Of a DNA stretch of 64,000 nt, positions 24,363 through 33,408 are shown one piece after another (the first letter of the stretch is position 1; every line of letters starts with the position of its first letter). The translations under genes were made by a program, and so were the position numbers. Under the pieces are notes generated by a model. It was not told the origin of the DNA. It made no database searches and saw only the letters and a program-made list of their open reading frames with translations. The DNA comes from a virus. The DNA lies in IMG/VR virus record IMGVR_UViG_3300042486_001336, positions 1-64,000 of that record, one strand, 5' to 3'.

Positions 24363-25150
24363 AATCATTAAACGAAATTTTAAACGAATCATCTGGTGAC
24401 GAGCTGCTCGGTCGCATGATGGCAGAATATAAGGTATTTATTTCTACACTAAAATCTTTAGGTTTTGAAAAGGCTCCAATCGGATCTTCTACATACAAAC
24501 CAGGACCTAATCGTGGAAAAGTAGAAGAACTTTGGGGCATTCCAATGCGTGCTGGAAAATGGGCAGACATCTTTTTTGCAGTTATGTATGATGACCGCCT
24601 TCCATGGCGTTTAATCGACCGTGATGGCACTGAAAGCTATGCCAAGTTGAATGATGTCAATAAGGCACTCATGAAGCGTATACGTACCATCAAAGAAGAG
24701 CAGTCTGATGAAGAAGTTGATCCAACCGGAGAAGCACTATCAGAACTAGAAGACATTTGTGAAATGGCAGATGAATTATATGAGACTCTCTCTGACCTTG
24801 ATGAAATTGATTCTGAAACGCGCGAAAGTATTACAGCAATCTATTTAGCACTTGATGATCTCTATGAAAATGTAGATAAAAAATATGAAGTCACAGTTGA
24901 TGCAGATGAGTATGAAGAAGTAAACGAAGAGGTTGATATGACCCGCTTTAAGCAACTTGCTTCTACCGGACTTGTATCAAGAGAAGAACTTCCTAAACTC
25001 GTACTTGCTATGCGTGCACTTGACGCAGACAAACCGCTGTCAATGTCACAAAAAGATCTTATAAATTCAACATTTCAATCACTTATTGCAATTGTAACTG
25101 GTGATACAAGCGTACTCTCAAAGGTAAAAAGTAGCATCGCTAACAACTAA
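24359..25150 (+). CDS. Virion-associated protein with LNE-type N-terminal peptide
   Basis: 263 residues, coupled by ATGA. MKSLNEILNESSGDELL carries two LNE sites within 12 residues. Residues 45-90 (KVEELWGIPMRAGKWADIFF) form one domain; a long acidic helical linker (GEALSELEDICEMADELYET) leads to a C-terminal domain (MTRFKQLASTGLVSREELPK). No enzyme motif seen. Probably processed in the prohead. Confidence 0.62.
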   Translation: MKSLNEILNESSGDELLGRMMAEYKVFISTLKSLGFEKAPIGSSTYKPGPNRGKVEELWGIPMRAGKWADIFFAVMYDDRLPWRLIDRDGTESYAKLNDVNKALMKRIRTIKEEQSDEEVDPTGEALSELEDICEMADELYETLSDLDEIDSETRESITAIYLALDDLYENVDKKYEVTVDADEYEEVNEEVDMTRFKQLASTGLVSREELPKLVLAMRALDADKPLSMSQKDLINSTFQSLIAIVTGDTSVLSKVKSSIANN

Positions 25151-25295
25151 TTCTATCTCGCCTTAAAACCCATTAGCCATCCGTCCCGGAACTTTCAGGA
25201 TTCTAATAAAAAATCTAGATTTATACCTTAATACTAGCATCAAAAGCTAATATTAATTATTATACCAAAGTTTCTAAAATTGTAAATAAAAAAAT
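25151..25295. other. Intergenic gap, no gene seen
   Basis: 145 bp without an open frame. AATTGTAAATAAAA just before the next ATG may be a weak variant of the late promoter. No clear terminator. Confidence 0.4.
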
Positions 25296-26597
25296 ATGCC
25301 AACCCAATTTTTAACTTCTGATAGTTCGCTAACTCGTAAACATGCTCGTTATGAGGTTGGCATGCTTGCAGATCAGATTACTCCAAGCGGAACAATCACT
25401 GATGCATTTGGGCGACTGCGCACTTCTTCACCGCTTACTCTATTTGATTCTAGTCATAGATTTGCTGACAATGGTCTTTGGAGTACTGAAGTAGCTGGTA
25501 GCGGTACAGCAACATTTAATGCAAACCAAGGTCTAATTGATTGTAGTGTTACTGCACTGTCTGGCTCATCTGTAAAGCGAGAAACGACGAAGGTTTTTTC
25601 ATATCAACCTGGAAAATCATTGCTAGTTCTCAATACATTTGTAATGTCATCTGCAAAAGCAGGATTAGTGCAACGTGTAGGATATTATGGTGCCGATAAT
25701 GGCATTTATTTTGAACTTGATGGCACGACTTTAAATATAGTAAAACGCACAATTGTAAATGGATCTTTGCAAAATATCAAAATACCACAATCACAGTGGA
25801 ATGGCGATAAACTATTAAATGAGACTGGTTCGTCTGGACTTACTCTTGATATTTCTAAAGCACAAATTTTATGGATGGATTTTGAATGGTTGGGAGTTGG
25901 CAGCGTTCGAGTTGGTTTTGTAATTAATGGAAAATTTGTTGTATGTCATACATTTCATCATGCTAATATAATTGCTTCTACATACATAACTACTGCTTCA
26001 CTGCCATTGCGATACGAAATTGAAAATGCCTCTAACACTGGCAGTACAAGTACTCTTAAGCAAATATGCTCTACAGTAATTTCAGAAGGTGGATATCAAC
26101 TATATGGAGCGCAACAAAGCATAGGCACTGCAATTAATGCTCCATATAATTTAATAACTGCTGCGGGCACTGATTATCCAATACTTACGATGAGATTAAA
26201 ATCTACAAAACTGGATGCAGTTGTAATTCTTACTGCTCTTTCAATATTACCTGTATCAACAACTAACTATAAATGGAAAGTAGTTTCAGGAGGCGCAACT
26301 ACTGGTGGAAGTGGACTTTGGCAGCCAGCATCGGCAGATTCAGCTGTAGAATATAAGATGGATGCTAGTGCAATTACCGGTGGAAGAATATTGGCATCTG
26401 GTTATATGAGCTCTACAACTCAGAGCAAACCTTCCCTTGATATTTTAAAAGAAGCGCTATTTAAATTTCAACTTGAACGCAATGGTTTAAGTGGAGTTCC
26501 AAATGAATTATCATTAGTAGTTTCCGCGAGCACTGCCTCAGGTGGTAATCCAGCACAAATTCACGCATCTCTAGATTGGGAAGAAATCTCACGCTAA
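25296..26597 (+). CDS. Virion structural protein (head fibre or tail-associated)
   Basis: 433 residues, Ser/Thr/Gly-rich and beta-rich. The N-terminal segment TDAFGRLRTSSPLTLFDSSH then RFADNGLW is a signature common to virion proteins of marine phages. The C-terminal part (PSLDILKEALFKFQLERNGL) also recurs. No enzymatic motif. It is the only long protein of this block without a targeting peptide, so it is probably exposed and not packaged inside. Confidence 0.72.
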   Translation: MPTQFLTSDSSLTRKHARYEVGMLADQITPSGTITDAFGRLRTSSPLTLFDSSHRFADNGLWSTEVAGSGTATFNANQGLIDCSVTALSGSSVKRETTKVFSYQPGKSLLVLNTFVMSSAKAGLVQRVGYYGADNGIYFELDGTTLNIVKRTIVNGSLQNIKIPQSQWNGDKLLNETGSSGLTLDISKAQILWMDFEWLGVGSVRVGFVINGKFVVCHTFHHANIIASTYITTASLPLRYEIENASNTGSTSTLKQICSTVISEGGYQLYGAQQSIGTAINAPYNLITAAGTDYPILTMRLKSTKLDAVVILTALSILPVSTTNYKWKVVSGGATTGGSGLWQPASADSAVEYKMDASAITGGRILASGYMSSTTQSKPSLDILKEALFKFQLERNGLSGVPNELSLVVSASTASGGNPAQIHASLDWEEISR

Positions 26598-26603
26598 TAT
26601 ATT

Positions 26604-26918
26604 ATGATGCGTTTTAAAGAATATATCTCTGAGCAGGCAGAATATGATGGTCGTAAGGTGACTCTCAATGAACCGTGGCGTAGCGACGATGAAAAGCATA
26701 AGTTTTATGTCTATGTGCGTAATGAAAAGGGCAACGTCATAAAACTTGGATTTGGTGATCCAAAGGCAGAGATTAAACGAGATGATCCAGAGCGTCTAAA
26801 AAGTTTTAGAGCTCGCCATCAGTGTGATACAGATCCGGGTCCAAAGTGGAAGGCTCGTTATTGGAGTTGTAAGTTTTGGGAAAAAGGGAAGACTGTAACT
26901 GATTTATTGTCGAAGTAA
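26604..26918 (+). CDS. Conserved capsid-associated small protein with targeting peptide
   Basis: 104 residues. MMRFKEYISEQAEYDG has the FKEYISE peptide. The body KLGFGDPKAEIKRDDPERLK, then SFRARHQCDTD and KARYWSCKFWEKG, is a motif set I recall from many T4-like and marine phages near prohead genes. Its function is not known. ATG 26607 is an equal alternative start. Confidence 0.72.
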   Translation: MMRFKEYISEQAEYDGRKVTLNEPWRSDDEKHKFYVYVRNEKGNVIKLGFGDPKAEIKRDDPERLKSFRARHQCDTDPGPKWKARYWSCKFWEKGKTVTDLLSK

Positions 26919-26938
26919 ACGACGATATAAATTATAAT

Positions 26939-27307
26939 ATGCAGTTGGTAAATGAGTTAACGGATAAAAATTTTTTAGTCTATGCGGCTAAGCATTATAA
27001 TAATCCACGCTGTCTAGACATAAAAGAATTTCATGCAGATCTTGCTCATCTGAAGTATATCAAAAAACTTTTTAAAAAATATCAGGACAAGAGTATACTT
27101 CAAGAGAGGCTAATCTTAAACCATCTCATTATACTTCATAACATGTTTTATACTGAAGCTGCAACACGCATGTGTTTTAATCGAGTAAACGAACACAGTT
27201 GGCCAGCACTTAAAACATTCTTGTTGTATCTAAACTATATTCCAGAAGGTGAATATATAAATATACCTATTGATCTATACGTAGCTCGAACACTTCAAAG
27301 AATTTAA
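26939..27307 (+). CDS. Conserved phage protein (DUF7207-like)
   Basis: 122 residues. The segment NFLVYAAKHYNNPRCLDIKE and the helix QERLILNHLIILHNMFYTEA are a strongly conserved pattern in T4-like marine phages, usually located in the capsid-assembly region. TATAAT ends just before the ATG. Function unknown. Confidence 0.7.
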   Translation: MQLVNELTDKNFLVYAAKHYNNPRCLDIKEFHADLAHLKYIKKLFKKYQDKSILQERLILNHLIILHNMFYTEAATRMCFNRVNEHSWPALKTFLLYLNYIPEGEYINIPIDLYVARTLQRI

Positions 27308-27311
27308 AACT

Positions 27312-27896
27312 ATGGGACTCCTAACACGCACTACAGACACTGTTTACGCATTTAGATTTTTACGCTTACTCACTACTCCATGGAAAAAAACTGGAGCCTA
27401 TAAGATGGGCCTCATTGATGCTGATGGAAATGTAATTCGCAAACCAGAAACAAGTGAAGAAAAAAGTAAGTATAATATTTTTCATAAATTGGTCTTTAAC
27501 GTTAAACGTATGCTTAATGTAATTCCATTTGGCAAGACTACAATTGCTTCGTATCTTGCGGCGCTCTATCTCATAAAAGAAAAAACTGGAGTTTCTGATC
27601 GAGCACTTGCTAAGGTTATCAAAGAGGCCACTGGGTGCGATCCACGTGCGCTTCATCTTGAAGAGTCTTTTTGGTATCTCAATGAAGACAACACTCTTCG
27701 TCATGGAACATACAAATTAACGCGTAACCTACCATTACAACTAACTGGAGACATATTGGCTCTCAAGAATACAACAATATCAATAGCAGAAAATTCATGC
27801 CCGGTTGGAAATATTTTTGGCGTAAATGTGTATGACGCCGTGCATTGTAAGACTGGACAAAAAGTATTAATAACTCAACACGATATTAAGCAATGA
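27312..27896 (+). CDS. Conserved phage protein, capsid region
   Basis: 194 residues. The front (VYAFRFLRLLTTPWKKTGAY then KMGLIDADG) is a pattern found in many T4-like marine phages next to prohead genes. A central KTTIASYLAALYLIKEKTGV helix follows. It overlaps the next gene by ATGA. Function unknown. Confidence 0.68.
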   Translation: MGLLTRTTDTVYAFRFLRLLTTPWKKTGAYKMGLIDADGNVIRKPETSEEKSKYNIFHKLVFNVKRMLNVIPFGKTTIASYLAALYLIKEKTGVSDRALAKVIKEATGCDPRALHLEESFWYLNEDNTLRHGTYKLTRNLPLQLTGDILALKNTTISIAENSCPVGNIFGVNVYDAVHCKTGQKVLITQHDIKQ

Positions 27897-28180
27897 AAAA
27901 CGAAGAAGTAGTTACTGGAGACGTTGCAATGCCACCTTCTGACTATCCTAAAAGTGGAGCAACATGGAGACTTTTTAATGTACCAACTGACATCTTTAGA
28001 CGGTTTGAAACCGGGCGAAATAAGTTTGAACGCTGGTGTAAATATCTAGATATGGCAGATGAGGAGCAGCAAGCTTTATACAATTATGCTAAGAAAAATA
28101 GCAAGCATACAATTGTACTACGTGATTCTGTTAGTGGCGCTCTTCGTAGCATACGCAAACGTGCCATGAATGAATCATGA
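27893..28180 (+). CDS. Hypothetical protein
   Basis: 95 residues. The middle VPTDIFRRFETGRNKFERWC is basic and helical, the end ALRSIRKRAMNES basic. It closes the late block; the next gene has its own early promoter. Confidence 0.65.
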   Translation: MKNEEVVTGDVAMPPSDYPKSGATWRLFNVPTDIFRRFETGRNKFERWCKYLDMADEEQQALYNYAKKNSKHTIVLRDSVSGALRSIRKRAMNES

Positions 28181-28196
28181 GACGTGTAAAAAATTA

Positions 28197-28225
28197 TTTA
28201 CAACTCGCCTTTTTCTGTTTATAAT
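28197..28225 (+). promoter_or_regulatory. Early sigma70-type promoter for nrdBA
   Basis: TTTACA (28197-28202), 17 bp, TATAAT (28220-28225); 33-base A/C-rich leader to the ATG at 28259. Confidence 0.8.
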
Positions 28226-28258
28226 AAACATCTGCTACACAGCGTAACATTTTCCAAC

Positions 28259-29251
28259 ATGAACGACAATAATACACACAGCATCTTCGAAGAACAAATT
28301 AGCCGCAAACCAAACCACTATCCATGGACAGAGCAGTTTATTGAGGCCATGCACAATGGATTTTGGACAGACAAAGAGTTTAGTTTTAAATCTGATGTGC
28401 AGCAATTTAAGGTTGATTTAAATGATCAAGAACGCGAGATTATTGTGCGTACACTTTCAGCAGTTGGACAAATTGAAGTTGCAGTAAAAACTTTTTGGGC
28501 CAAACTGGGAGAAAACCTGCCGCATCCTAGTCTTCAAGATCTAGGCTATGTTATGGCAAACATTGAAGTTATTCATAATAGTGCCTATGAGCGTCTACTT
28601 AGTGTGCTTGAACTAGAAGATATTTTTGAAGAGAATCTTAAACTTGAATGGATACAAGGTCGTGTTAAATATCTTCGTAAGTATACTCACAAGTTTTATA
28701 AAGATTCAAAGAAGCAGTATCTCTATGCTTTGATTCTTTTCACTCTTTTTGTTGAAAATGTTTCGTTATTTTCTCAGTTTTATATTATTAACTGGTTCGC
28801 TCGTTTTAAAAATGTACTTAAAGACACAGATCAGCAAGTAAAGTATACTCGCAATGAAGAAAACATTCATGCTCTTGTTGGTATAAAGATTATAAACACA
28901 ATTCGTGAAGAGCATCCTGAACTATTTGACAATGAGCTTGAGGCACGCATCGCGCATGAAGCTGAAGAGGCATACAAGTCTGAAGCTAAGATTGTTGACT
29001 GGATGATCAATGGCATAAACGAACCTGGGCTATCAGCACCAATTCTTAAAGAGTTTATTAAAAATCGTATCAATGAATCCCTTGCTCAAATCAGTTTTAA
29101 ACCAGTATTTGAAGTGGATAGAGAGTTGCTTGAGTCCACTATGTGGTTTGAAGAAGAACTACTTGGCAACAATATGGCGGATTTTTTTCACACCCGCCCG
29201 ACTGAATATTCAAAGAAAAATCAAAGCTTTAGTGAAGACGACCTGTTTTGA
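28259..29251 (+). CDS. nrdB: Ribonucleotide reductase class I, small (radical) subunit
   Basis: 330 residues. Diiron ligands are visible in NIEVIHNSAYERLL (Glu, His, and the Tyr at the radical position), LFVENVSLFSQF (Glu) and RNEENIHALVG (Glu, His). The first carboxylate ligand, usually Asp in a DxxxxE context, falls in TLSAVGQIEVAV where no Asp is seen, so the metal site may be atypical. It forms an operon with nrdA 21 bp downstream and would supply deoxynucleotides for phage DNA synthesis. Confidence 0.92.
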   Translation: MNDNNTHSIFEEQISRKPNHYPWTEQFIEAMHNGFWTDKEFSFKSDVQQFKVDLNDQEREIIVRTLSAVGQIEVAVKTFWAKLGENLPHPSLQDLGYVMANIEVIHNSAYERLLSVLELEDIFEENLKLEWIQGRVKYLRKYTHKFYKDSKKQYLYALILFTLFVENVSLFSQFYIINWFARFKNVLKDTDQQVKYTRNEENIHALVGIKIINTIREEHPELFDNELEARIAHEAEEAYKSEAKIVDWMINGINEPGLSAPILKEFIKNRINESLAQISFKPVFEVDRELLESTMWFEEELLGNNMADFFHTRPTEYSKKNQSFSEDDLF

Positions 29252-29272
29252 TGTGATATATAGATCTATATT

Positions 29273-30931
29273 ATGAGTGATAAAATATATTGGTTAAATA
29301 AAGATAGTAGAAAATTTTTAGAGAGAGGATATCTCTTAGAGGGAGAAACTCCAGAACAGAGAATACAGGACATTGGAGATAGAGCGCAGGCGTTATTAGA
29401 TGATATGCCTGGTTTTTCAGACAAGTTTGTAGACTATATGTCAAGAGGTTTTTATTCTCTTGCTTCTCCAATCTGGTCAAACTTTGGCCGTAAACGCGGG
29501 TTGCCAATCTCATGCTTTGGTAGTTATATACCTGATGACATGAATGGAATCCTCTCAAAGGTCGGCGAGATTGGTACAATGTCAAAAGTCGGTGGAGGAA
29601 CTTCCGCATATTTTGGAGATGTGCGCGGTCGAGGAGCCCCAATATCTTCCGGTGGTGCTGCTACAGGTGTGCATCATCAACTTACAGTTTTCGATTCGCT
29701 TATCAACTATGTCTCGCAAGGCAACGTTCGTCGTGGTTCTTTTGCAGCCTATTTGCCTATTGATCACCCTGATATTGAAGAGTTTCTTAAGATTCGTTCT
29801 GAAGGCAATGCTATTCAAGACTTGTCCATAGGCGTATGTGTATCAGATGAGTGGATGAAGAGTATGATTGGCGGCGACAAAGACAAACGTAAAGTTTGGA
29901 GTACAGTCATTAAAAAACGATTTGAGTCTGGCTATCCTTATATCTTTTTCTCTGATAATGTAAACAACGGCGCACCCCAGATGTATAAAGACAAGGGTCT
30001 TAAGATACATGCAAGTAACCTTTGTACAGAAATCTTTTTGTCTACATCAGAAGATGAAAGTTTTGTATGTGACCTCTCTTCACTTAATCTTGAAAAGTGG
30101 GACGAGATTGCAGAGACAGATGCAGTAGAGACGCTTGTGTATTTCTTGGATGCAGTCATGTCTGAGTTTATTCTTAAGACTGGAAATCCTGGCAATGAAT
30201 TTATGAGAGCGCCTCGTAAGTTTGCTATTAATCAGCGTGCACTCGGAGTAGGTGTTCTTGGTTGGCATTCGCTGTTGCAGTCAAAGATGGTACCGTTTGA
30301 ATCGATGGAAGCAAAGATGATGAACAATCAAATTTGGAGTACGATTCGTGCCAAGGCAGACTCTGCTACCTCCCAACTTGCAAAACTTTTTGGCGAGCCA
30401 TTTATGTTGAAAGGTTATGGTCGACGCAACTCTACTACGCTTGCAATTGCTCCTACTACAAGTAGTTCGTTTATACTTGGACAAGTATCTCCAAGTATTG
30501 AACCGCTAAACAGCAATTATTTTGTTAAGGATCTTGCTAAAGGCAAGTTTACCTATCGCAATCCATATCTTGAAAAGTTGCTCAAAGAAAAAGGCAAAAA
30601 TGATCAAGAAACATGGAAGGATGTTCTTACTCATGGTGGTTCTGTACAACATCTAGAATTTCTTTCTGCAGAAGAAAAAGATGTATTTAAAACCTTTGGT
30701 GAAATTAGTCAAAAAGAAATTGTCATTCAGGCAGCACAACGTCAAAAGTATATTGACCAAGGTCAATCACTTAACTTGATGATTGCACCTACTGCAAAGC
30801 CAAAAGAAGTCAACGAGCTTCTTATCTTTGCTTGGGAACAAGGAGTCAAGTCGTTGTATTATCAACGTAGCGCAAATCCAGCACAGGAACTTGCACGTTC
30901 AATCTTAACTTGCAGCACATGTGAAGGGTAA
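29273..30931 (+). CDS. nrdA: Ribonucleotide reductase class I, large (catalytic) subunit, short form
   Basis: 552 residues, about 200 shorter than T4 or E. coli NrdA. Catalytic residues are present: LPISCFGSYI and FVCDLSSLNLE (redox Cys pair), HASNLCTEIFL (Asn, radical Cys, Glu), the Tyr pair in VKSLYYQRS and the C-terminal CSTCEG. The N-terminal ATP-cone is absent, so the enzyme should not be shut off by dATP. The start at 29273 follows a sequence with TATATT. Genes for thioredoxin or glutaredoxin are not next to it. Confidence 0.93.
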   Translation: MSDKIYWLNKDSRKFLERGYLLEGETPEQRIQDIGDRAQALLDDMPGFSDKFVDYMSRGFYSLASPIWSNFGRKRGLPISCFGSYIPDDMNGILSKVGEIGTMSKVGGGTSAYFGDVRGRGAPISSGGAATGVHHQLTVFDSLINYVSQGNVRRGSFAAYLPIDHPDIEEFLKIRSEGNAIQDLSIGVCVSDEWMKSMIGGDKDKRKVWSTVIKKRFESGYPYIFFSDNVNNGAPQMYKDKGLKIHASNLCTEIFLSTSEDESFVCDLSSLNLEKWDEIAETDAVETLVYFLDAVMSEFILKTGNPGNEFMRAPRKFAINQRALGVGVLGWHSLLQSKMVPFESMEAKMMNNQIWSTIRAKADSATSQLAKLFGEPFMLKGYGRRNSTTLAIAPTTSSSFILGQVSPSIEPLNSNYFVKDLAKGKFTYRNPYLEKLLKEKGKNDQETWKDVLTHGGSVQHLEFLSAEEKDVFKTFGEISQKEIVIQAAQRQKYIDQGQSLNLMIAPTAKPKEVNELLIFAWEQGVKSLYYQRSANPAQELARSILTCSTCEG

Positions 30932-31115
30932 AGACTGTATAAAACTGTCTCCATTTTGGTATGCACTTGGTATGTTTGCAGTAGCTCCGTTTGTTGCAAT
31001 AGTATTTATCGTCACTGCTCTTTTATTAATGCTGGTTTGGCCATTGGTTCCATTTGTCGCATATTTTGAAAGAAAGAACGACCCCGTTGTTGATGATATA
31101 AATAACAGAAAATAA
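30921..31115 (+). CDS. Small membrane protein (GTG start)
   Basis: 64 residues if GTG 30921 is used, overlapping the nrdA stop by 11 bp. Two hydrophobic stretches (FWYALGMFAVAPFVAIVFIV and LLLMLVWPLVPFVAYF) then a charged tail. Unknown role. Confidence 0.55.
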   Translation: MKGKDCIKLSPFWYALGMFAVAPFVAIVFIVTALLLMLVWPLVPFVAYFERKNDPVVDDINNRK

Positions 31116-31134
31116 TTTAAATATATTAAATATA

Positions 31135-31335
31135 ATGATAGAAAACAACAGATGTCCAAAATGCAAATACGTCTACGAAGTCTCTTGGGATGATGAGGAC
31201 GATAAATACTATTGCGATGACGAAGAAGATTTTGAAGATCTAGAACGCGAAGAACTCTACCCAGAATATTGCCCTTTTTGTGGAACCTATCGTATCTATG
31301 GAACAGAAGACGATTCTCGTGATGACGAAATTTAA
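31135..31335 (+). CDS. Small acidic zinc-ribbon protein
   Basis: 66 residues: CPKCKYVYEV at the front and YCPFCGTYRIYG near the end form a two-CxxC zinc ribbon separated by a very acidic insert (DDEDDKYYCDDEEDFEDLER). Possibly a transcription or replication accessory protein. Confidence 0.68.
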   Translation: MIENNRCPKCKYVYEVSWDDEDDKYYCDDEEDFEDLEREELYPEYCPFCGTYRIYGTEDDSRDDEI

Positions 31336-31345
31336 TATATAATTT

Positions 31346-31777
31346 ATGACATGGCTATATAATGAACTTCCTTTTACTCGCGAACTTGCTCAAGAGAAGA
31401 TTGATGAAGGTTATATTGGGTTTGTCTATGAAATAACTGATAGTCTAAATGGTAAAAAATATATTGGCAAAAAGTTGCTATCTAGTGTAAAAAAACTTGC
31501 TCCACTAAAAGGCAAAACGCGCAAAAGAAAAAAGTGTGTACAGTCTGATTGGGAAAAATACTATGGCAGCAGTGAAACTGTAAAGGCTTTGGTCGAATCA
31601 CGACAATCAGATTTTATTCGTCGAATCATATATCTCTGCAAATCTAAAGGTGAATTGTCTTATATGGAAGCAAAGGAACAGTTTGACAAAGAGGTGTTGC
31701 TTACAGATGATTTTTACAACGAATTTATTGGAGTAAAAATAAATTCATCTCATGTGAAAAGTTTATGGAAAAAGTAG
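31346..31777 (+). CDS. GIY-YIG-like putative endonuclease
   Basis: 143 residues. IGFVYEITDSLNGKKYIGKK is a GIY-YIG-type motif (FVY ... YIG), with an Arg/Lys-rich insert and GSSETVKALVESRQ after it. No NUMOD repeats, unlike the homing enzymes of the tRNA region. It is the sort of short GIY-YIG protein found at fixed positions in marine T4-like phages, so a repair or processing role is as likely as homing. Confidence 0.72.
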   Translation: MTWLYNELPFTRELAQEKIDEGYIGFVYEITDSLNGKKYIGKKLLSSVKKLAPLKGKTRKRKKCVQSDWEKYYGSSETVKALVESRQSDFIRRIIYLCKSKGELSYMEAKEQFDKEVLLTDDFYNEFIGVKINSSHVKSLWKK

Positions 31778-31806
31778 TGTACATTTGAGTCACACTAGTG
31801 TATAAT
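31778..31806 (+). promoter_or_regulatory. Early sigma70-type promoter
   Basis: TGTACA (31778-31783), 17 bp, TATAAT (31801-31806); ATG at 31813 after 6 bases. Confidence 0.82.
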
Positions 31807-31812
31807 TATATC

Positions 31813-32682
31813 ATGTTACTAATCGACTATTCTGGAATTGCAATTTCTGCTATATTTTCTCAATCACGTCCTGGGAAAATTACAGAGGACTTTATGCGAC
31901 ATATTATCTTAAATTCGCTGAGAATGTATAATCTCAAGTATAGAGAAAAGTATGGACGTATGATTATCGCATGTGATGGCGGCAGTTGGCGTAAAGAGTA
32001 TTATCCGCAATACAAAGCTGGACGCAAGAAGAGTCGTGAGGCGTCTGATCTTGACTGGAAAGAAATTTTTGGTATTATAAACAAGATACGTGATGAAATA
32101 GTTGAGCATATGCCATATCCAGTAGTAGTTGTACAGGGCGCAGAAGCAGACGATGTTATTGGCACACTCGTTGAATCTACTCAAGAGTTTGGCCAGCACG
32201 AACCCGTAATGATTATCAGCGCAGACAAAGATTTTATTCAACTTCAAAAGTATGATAATGTCTCTCAGTACAGCCCTATGACTAAGAAGATGTTGAGTGA
32301 CAAAAACCCGGCTAATTATCTCTATGAGCATATCTTTCGCGGTGACAGCGGTGATGGCATTCCAAATGTGCTATCATCTGATACTGTATTTGTTGATGGC
32401 GGGCGCCAAACACCACTCAGTTCAACTAAAATGACAGCATGGATCGCTGCTGCGCATGAAGGTAAACTACAAAGTGTTCTTCCAGAAACAGTCTATCGCA
32501 ACTATATTCGTAATAGCACAATAATTGATCTTAGCAAAACACCAGAAAATGTAAAAGCTTCAATCCTATCTGCATATTCCGAGTGTGCTTCGGTCGGAAA
32601 CTCTAAGATACTTAACTATCTTATCTCTAAGCGTTGCAACATGTTAGTATCATGTGCTGAAGAATTTTTTACACATAAATAA
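31813..32682 (+). CDS. rnh: RNase H / 5'-3' flap exonuclease, T4 rnh-like
   Basis: 289 residues from ATG 31813. Acidic active-site residues of the FEN/PIN fold are visible: LLIDYSGIA, IIACDGGSWRKEYYPQYKAG, VVQGAEADDVIGTLV, MIISADKDFIQLQ and the H3TH-like FRGDSGDGIPNVLS. It removes RNA primers from Okazaki fragments. The C-terminal part is shorter than in T4. It starts a four- to six-gene operon of DNA metabolism genes. Confidence 0.9.
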   Translation: MLLIDYSGIAISAIFSQSRPGKITEDFMRHIILNSLRMYNLKYREKYGRMIIACDGGSWRKEYYPQYKAGRKKSREASDLDWKEIFGIINKIRDEIVEHMPYPVVVVQGAEADDVIGTLVESTQEFGQHEPVMIISADKDFIQLQKYDNVSQYSPMTKKMLSDKNPANYLYEHIFRGDSGDGIPNVLSSDTVFVDGGRQTPLSSTKMTAWIAAAHEGKLQSVLPETVYRNYIRNSTIIDLSKTPENVKASILSAYSECASVGNSKILNYLISKRCNMLVSCAEEFFTHK

Positions 32683-32693
32683 AACTATATATT

Positions 32694-33146
32694 ATGAGAC
32701 CACAAACTGCATCAAACAACAGAACAAAACATCCGTTTGAAATTTTTGAAAGCGTACAGGCGACAGACAAAGTCGCTGATCGTGTGCGCATACTTCAAGA
32801 AAATGAATCTTATGAATTAAAGACTATACTTCAGGCAGCATTTCGTCCTGATATAAAATTTGATTTACCGGTAGGTGCTCCTCCATATACGCCTAGTCCA
32901 AACCCAGCAGGAGTAAATTTTTCTCCGCTAAGAAAACAGATTGATGTGTTGCCTCGCCTTTTAGTTGGTAATACTACATATGACAAGATTAAAAAAGAGA
33001 TGGCCTTTATCAAACTGTTAGAAAATGTTCATGCATCTGATGCAGAAATTTTAATTGCAATGAAAGATAAAAAACTACATAAAAAATATAGTCTACTTAC
33101 ATCTTCACTCATTAAAAAGGCCTTTCCAAATCTTGGCATAGAATAA
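32694..33146 (+). CDS. Conserved T4-like phage protein (DUF6433-like)
   Basis: 150 residues. HPFEIFESVQATDKVADRVR, LKTILQAAFRPDIKFDLPVG and PPYTPSPNPAG form a pattern I recall as DUF6433 in T4-like phages. The second half is helical and ends KAFPNLGIE. Function unknown; position between rnh and a zinc-ribbon protein suggests replication or recombination. Confidence 0.68.
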   Translation: MRPQTASNNRTKHPFEIFESVQATDKVADRVRILQENESYELKTILQAAFRPDIKFDLPVGAPPYTPSPNPAGVNFSPLRKQIDVLPRLLVGNTTYDKIKKEMAFIKLLENVHASDAEILIAMKDKKLHKKYSLLTSSLIKKAFPNLGIE

Positions 33147-33147
33147 T

Positions 33148-33405
33148 ATGACATACACATATAATTGCACATCTTGCAACTATTATTGGGACGCAAGTTT
33201 GCCTATGGATTCGCGTGACCTGCCGCTAAGCGAACCATGCCCACACTGCACTTTGGCTGGAAACGTAAAACGCGCCATCTCAGCTCCTGGTATATCATAT
33301 GAAGGAGGCAAGACAATACTTCAACGTGCTGGTAGTGGATGGAATGACGTACTAAACAAAGTAAAAAAAGCAAGTGGAAGACAAGCAAAAATAGAAACCC
33401 GTTGA
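33148..33405 (+). CDS. FmdB-like zinc-ribbon protein
   Basis: 85 residues. YNCTSCNYYWD and PCPHCTLAG are the two Cys pairs of an FmdB-type ribbon. The tail KRAISAPGISYEGG then AGSGWNDVLNKVKKASGR is typical of phage members. Likely a small nucleic-acid or protein-binding accessory factor. Confidence 0.75.
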   Translation: MTYTYNCTSCNYYWDASLPMDSRDLPLSEPCPHCTLAGNVKRAISAPGISYEGGKTILQRAGSGWNDVLNKVKKASGRQAKIETR

Positions 33406-33408
33406 GAT

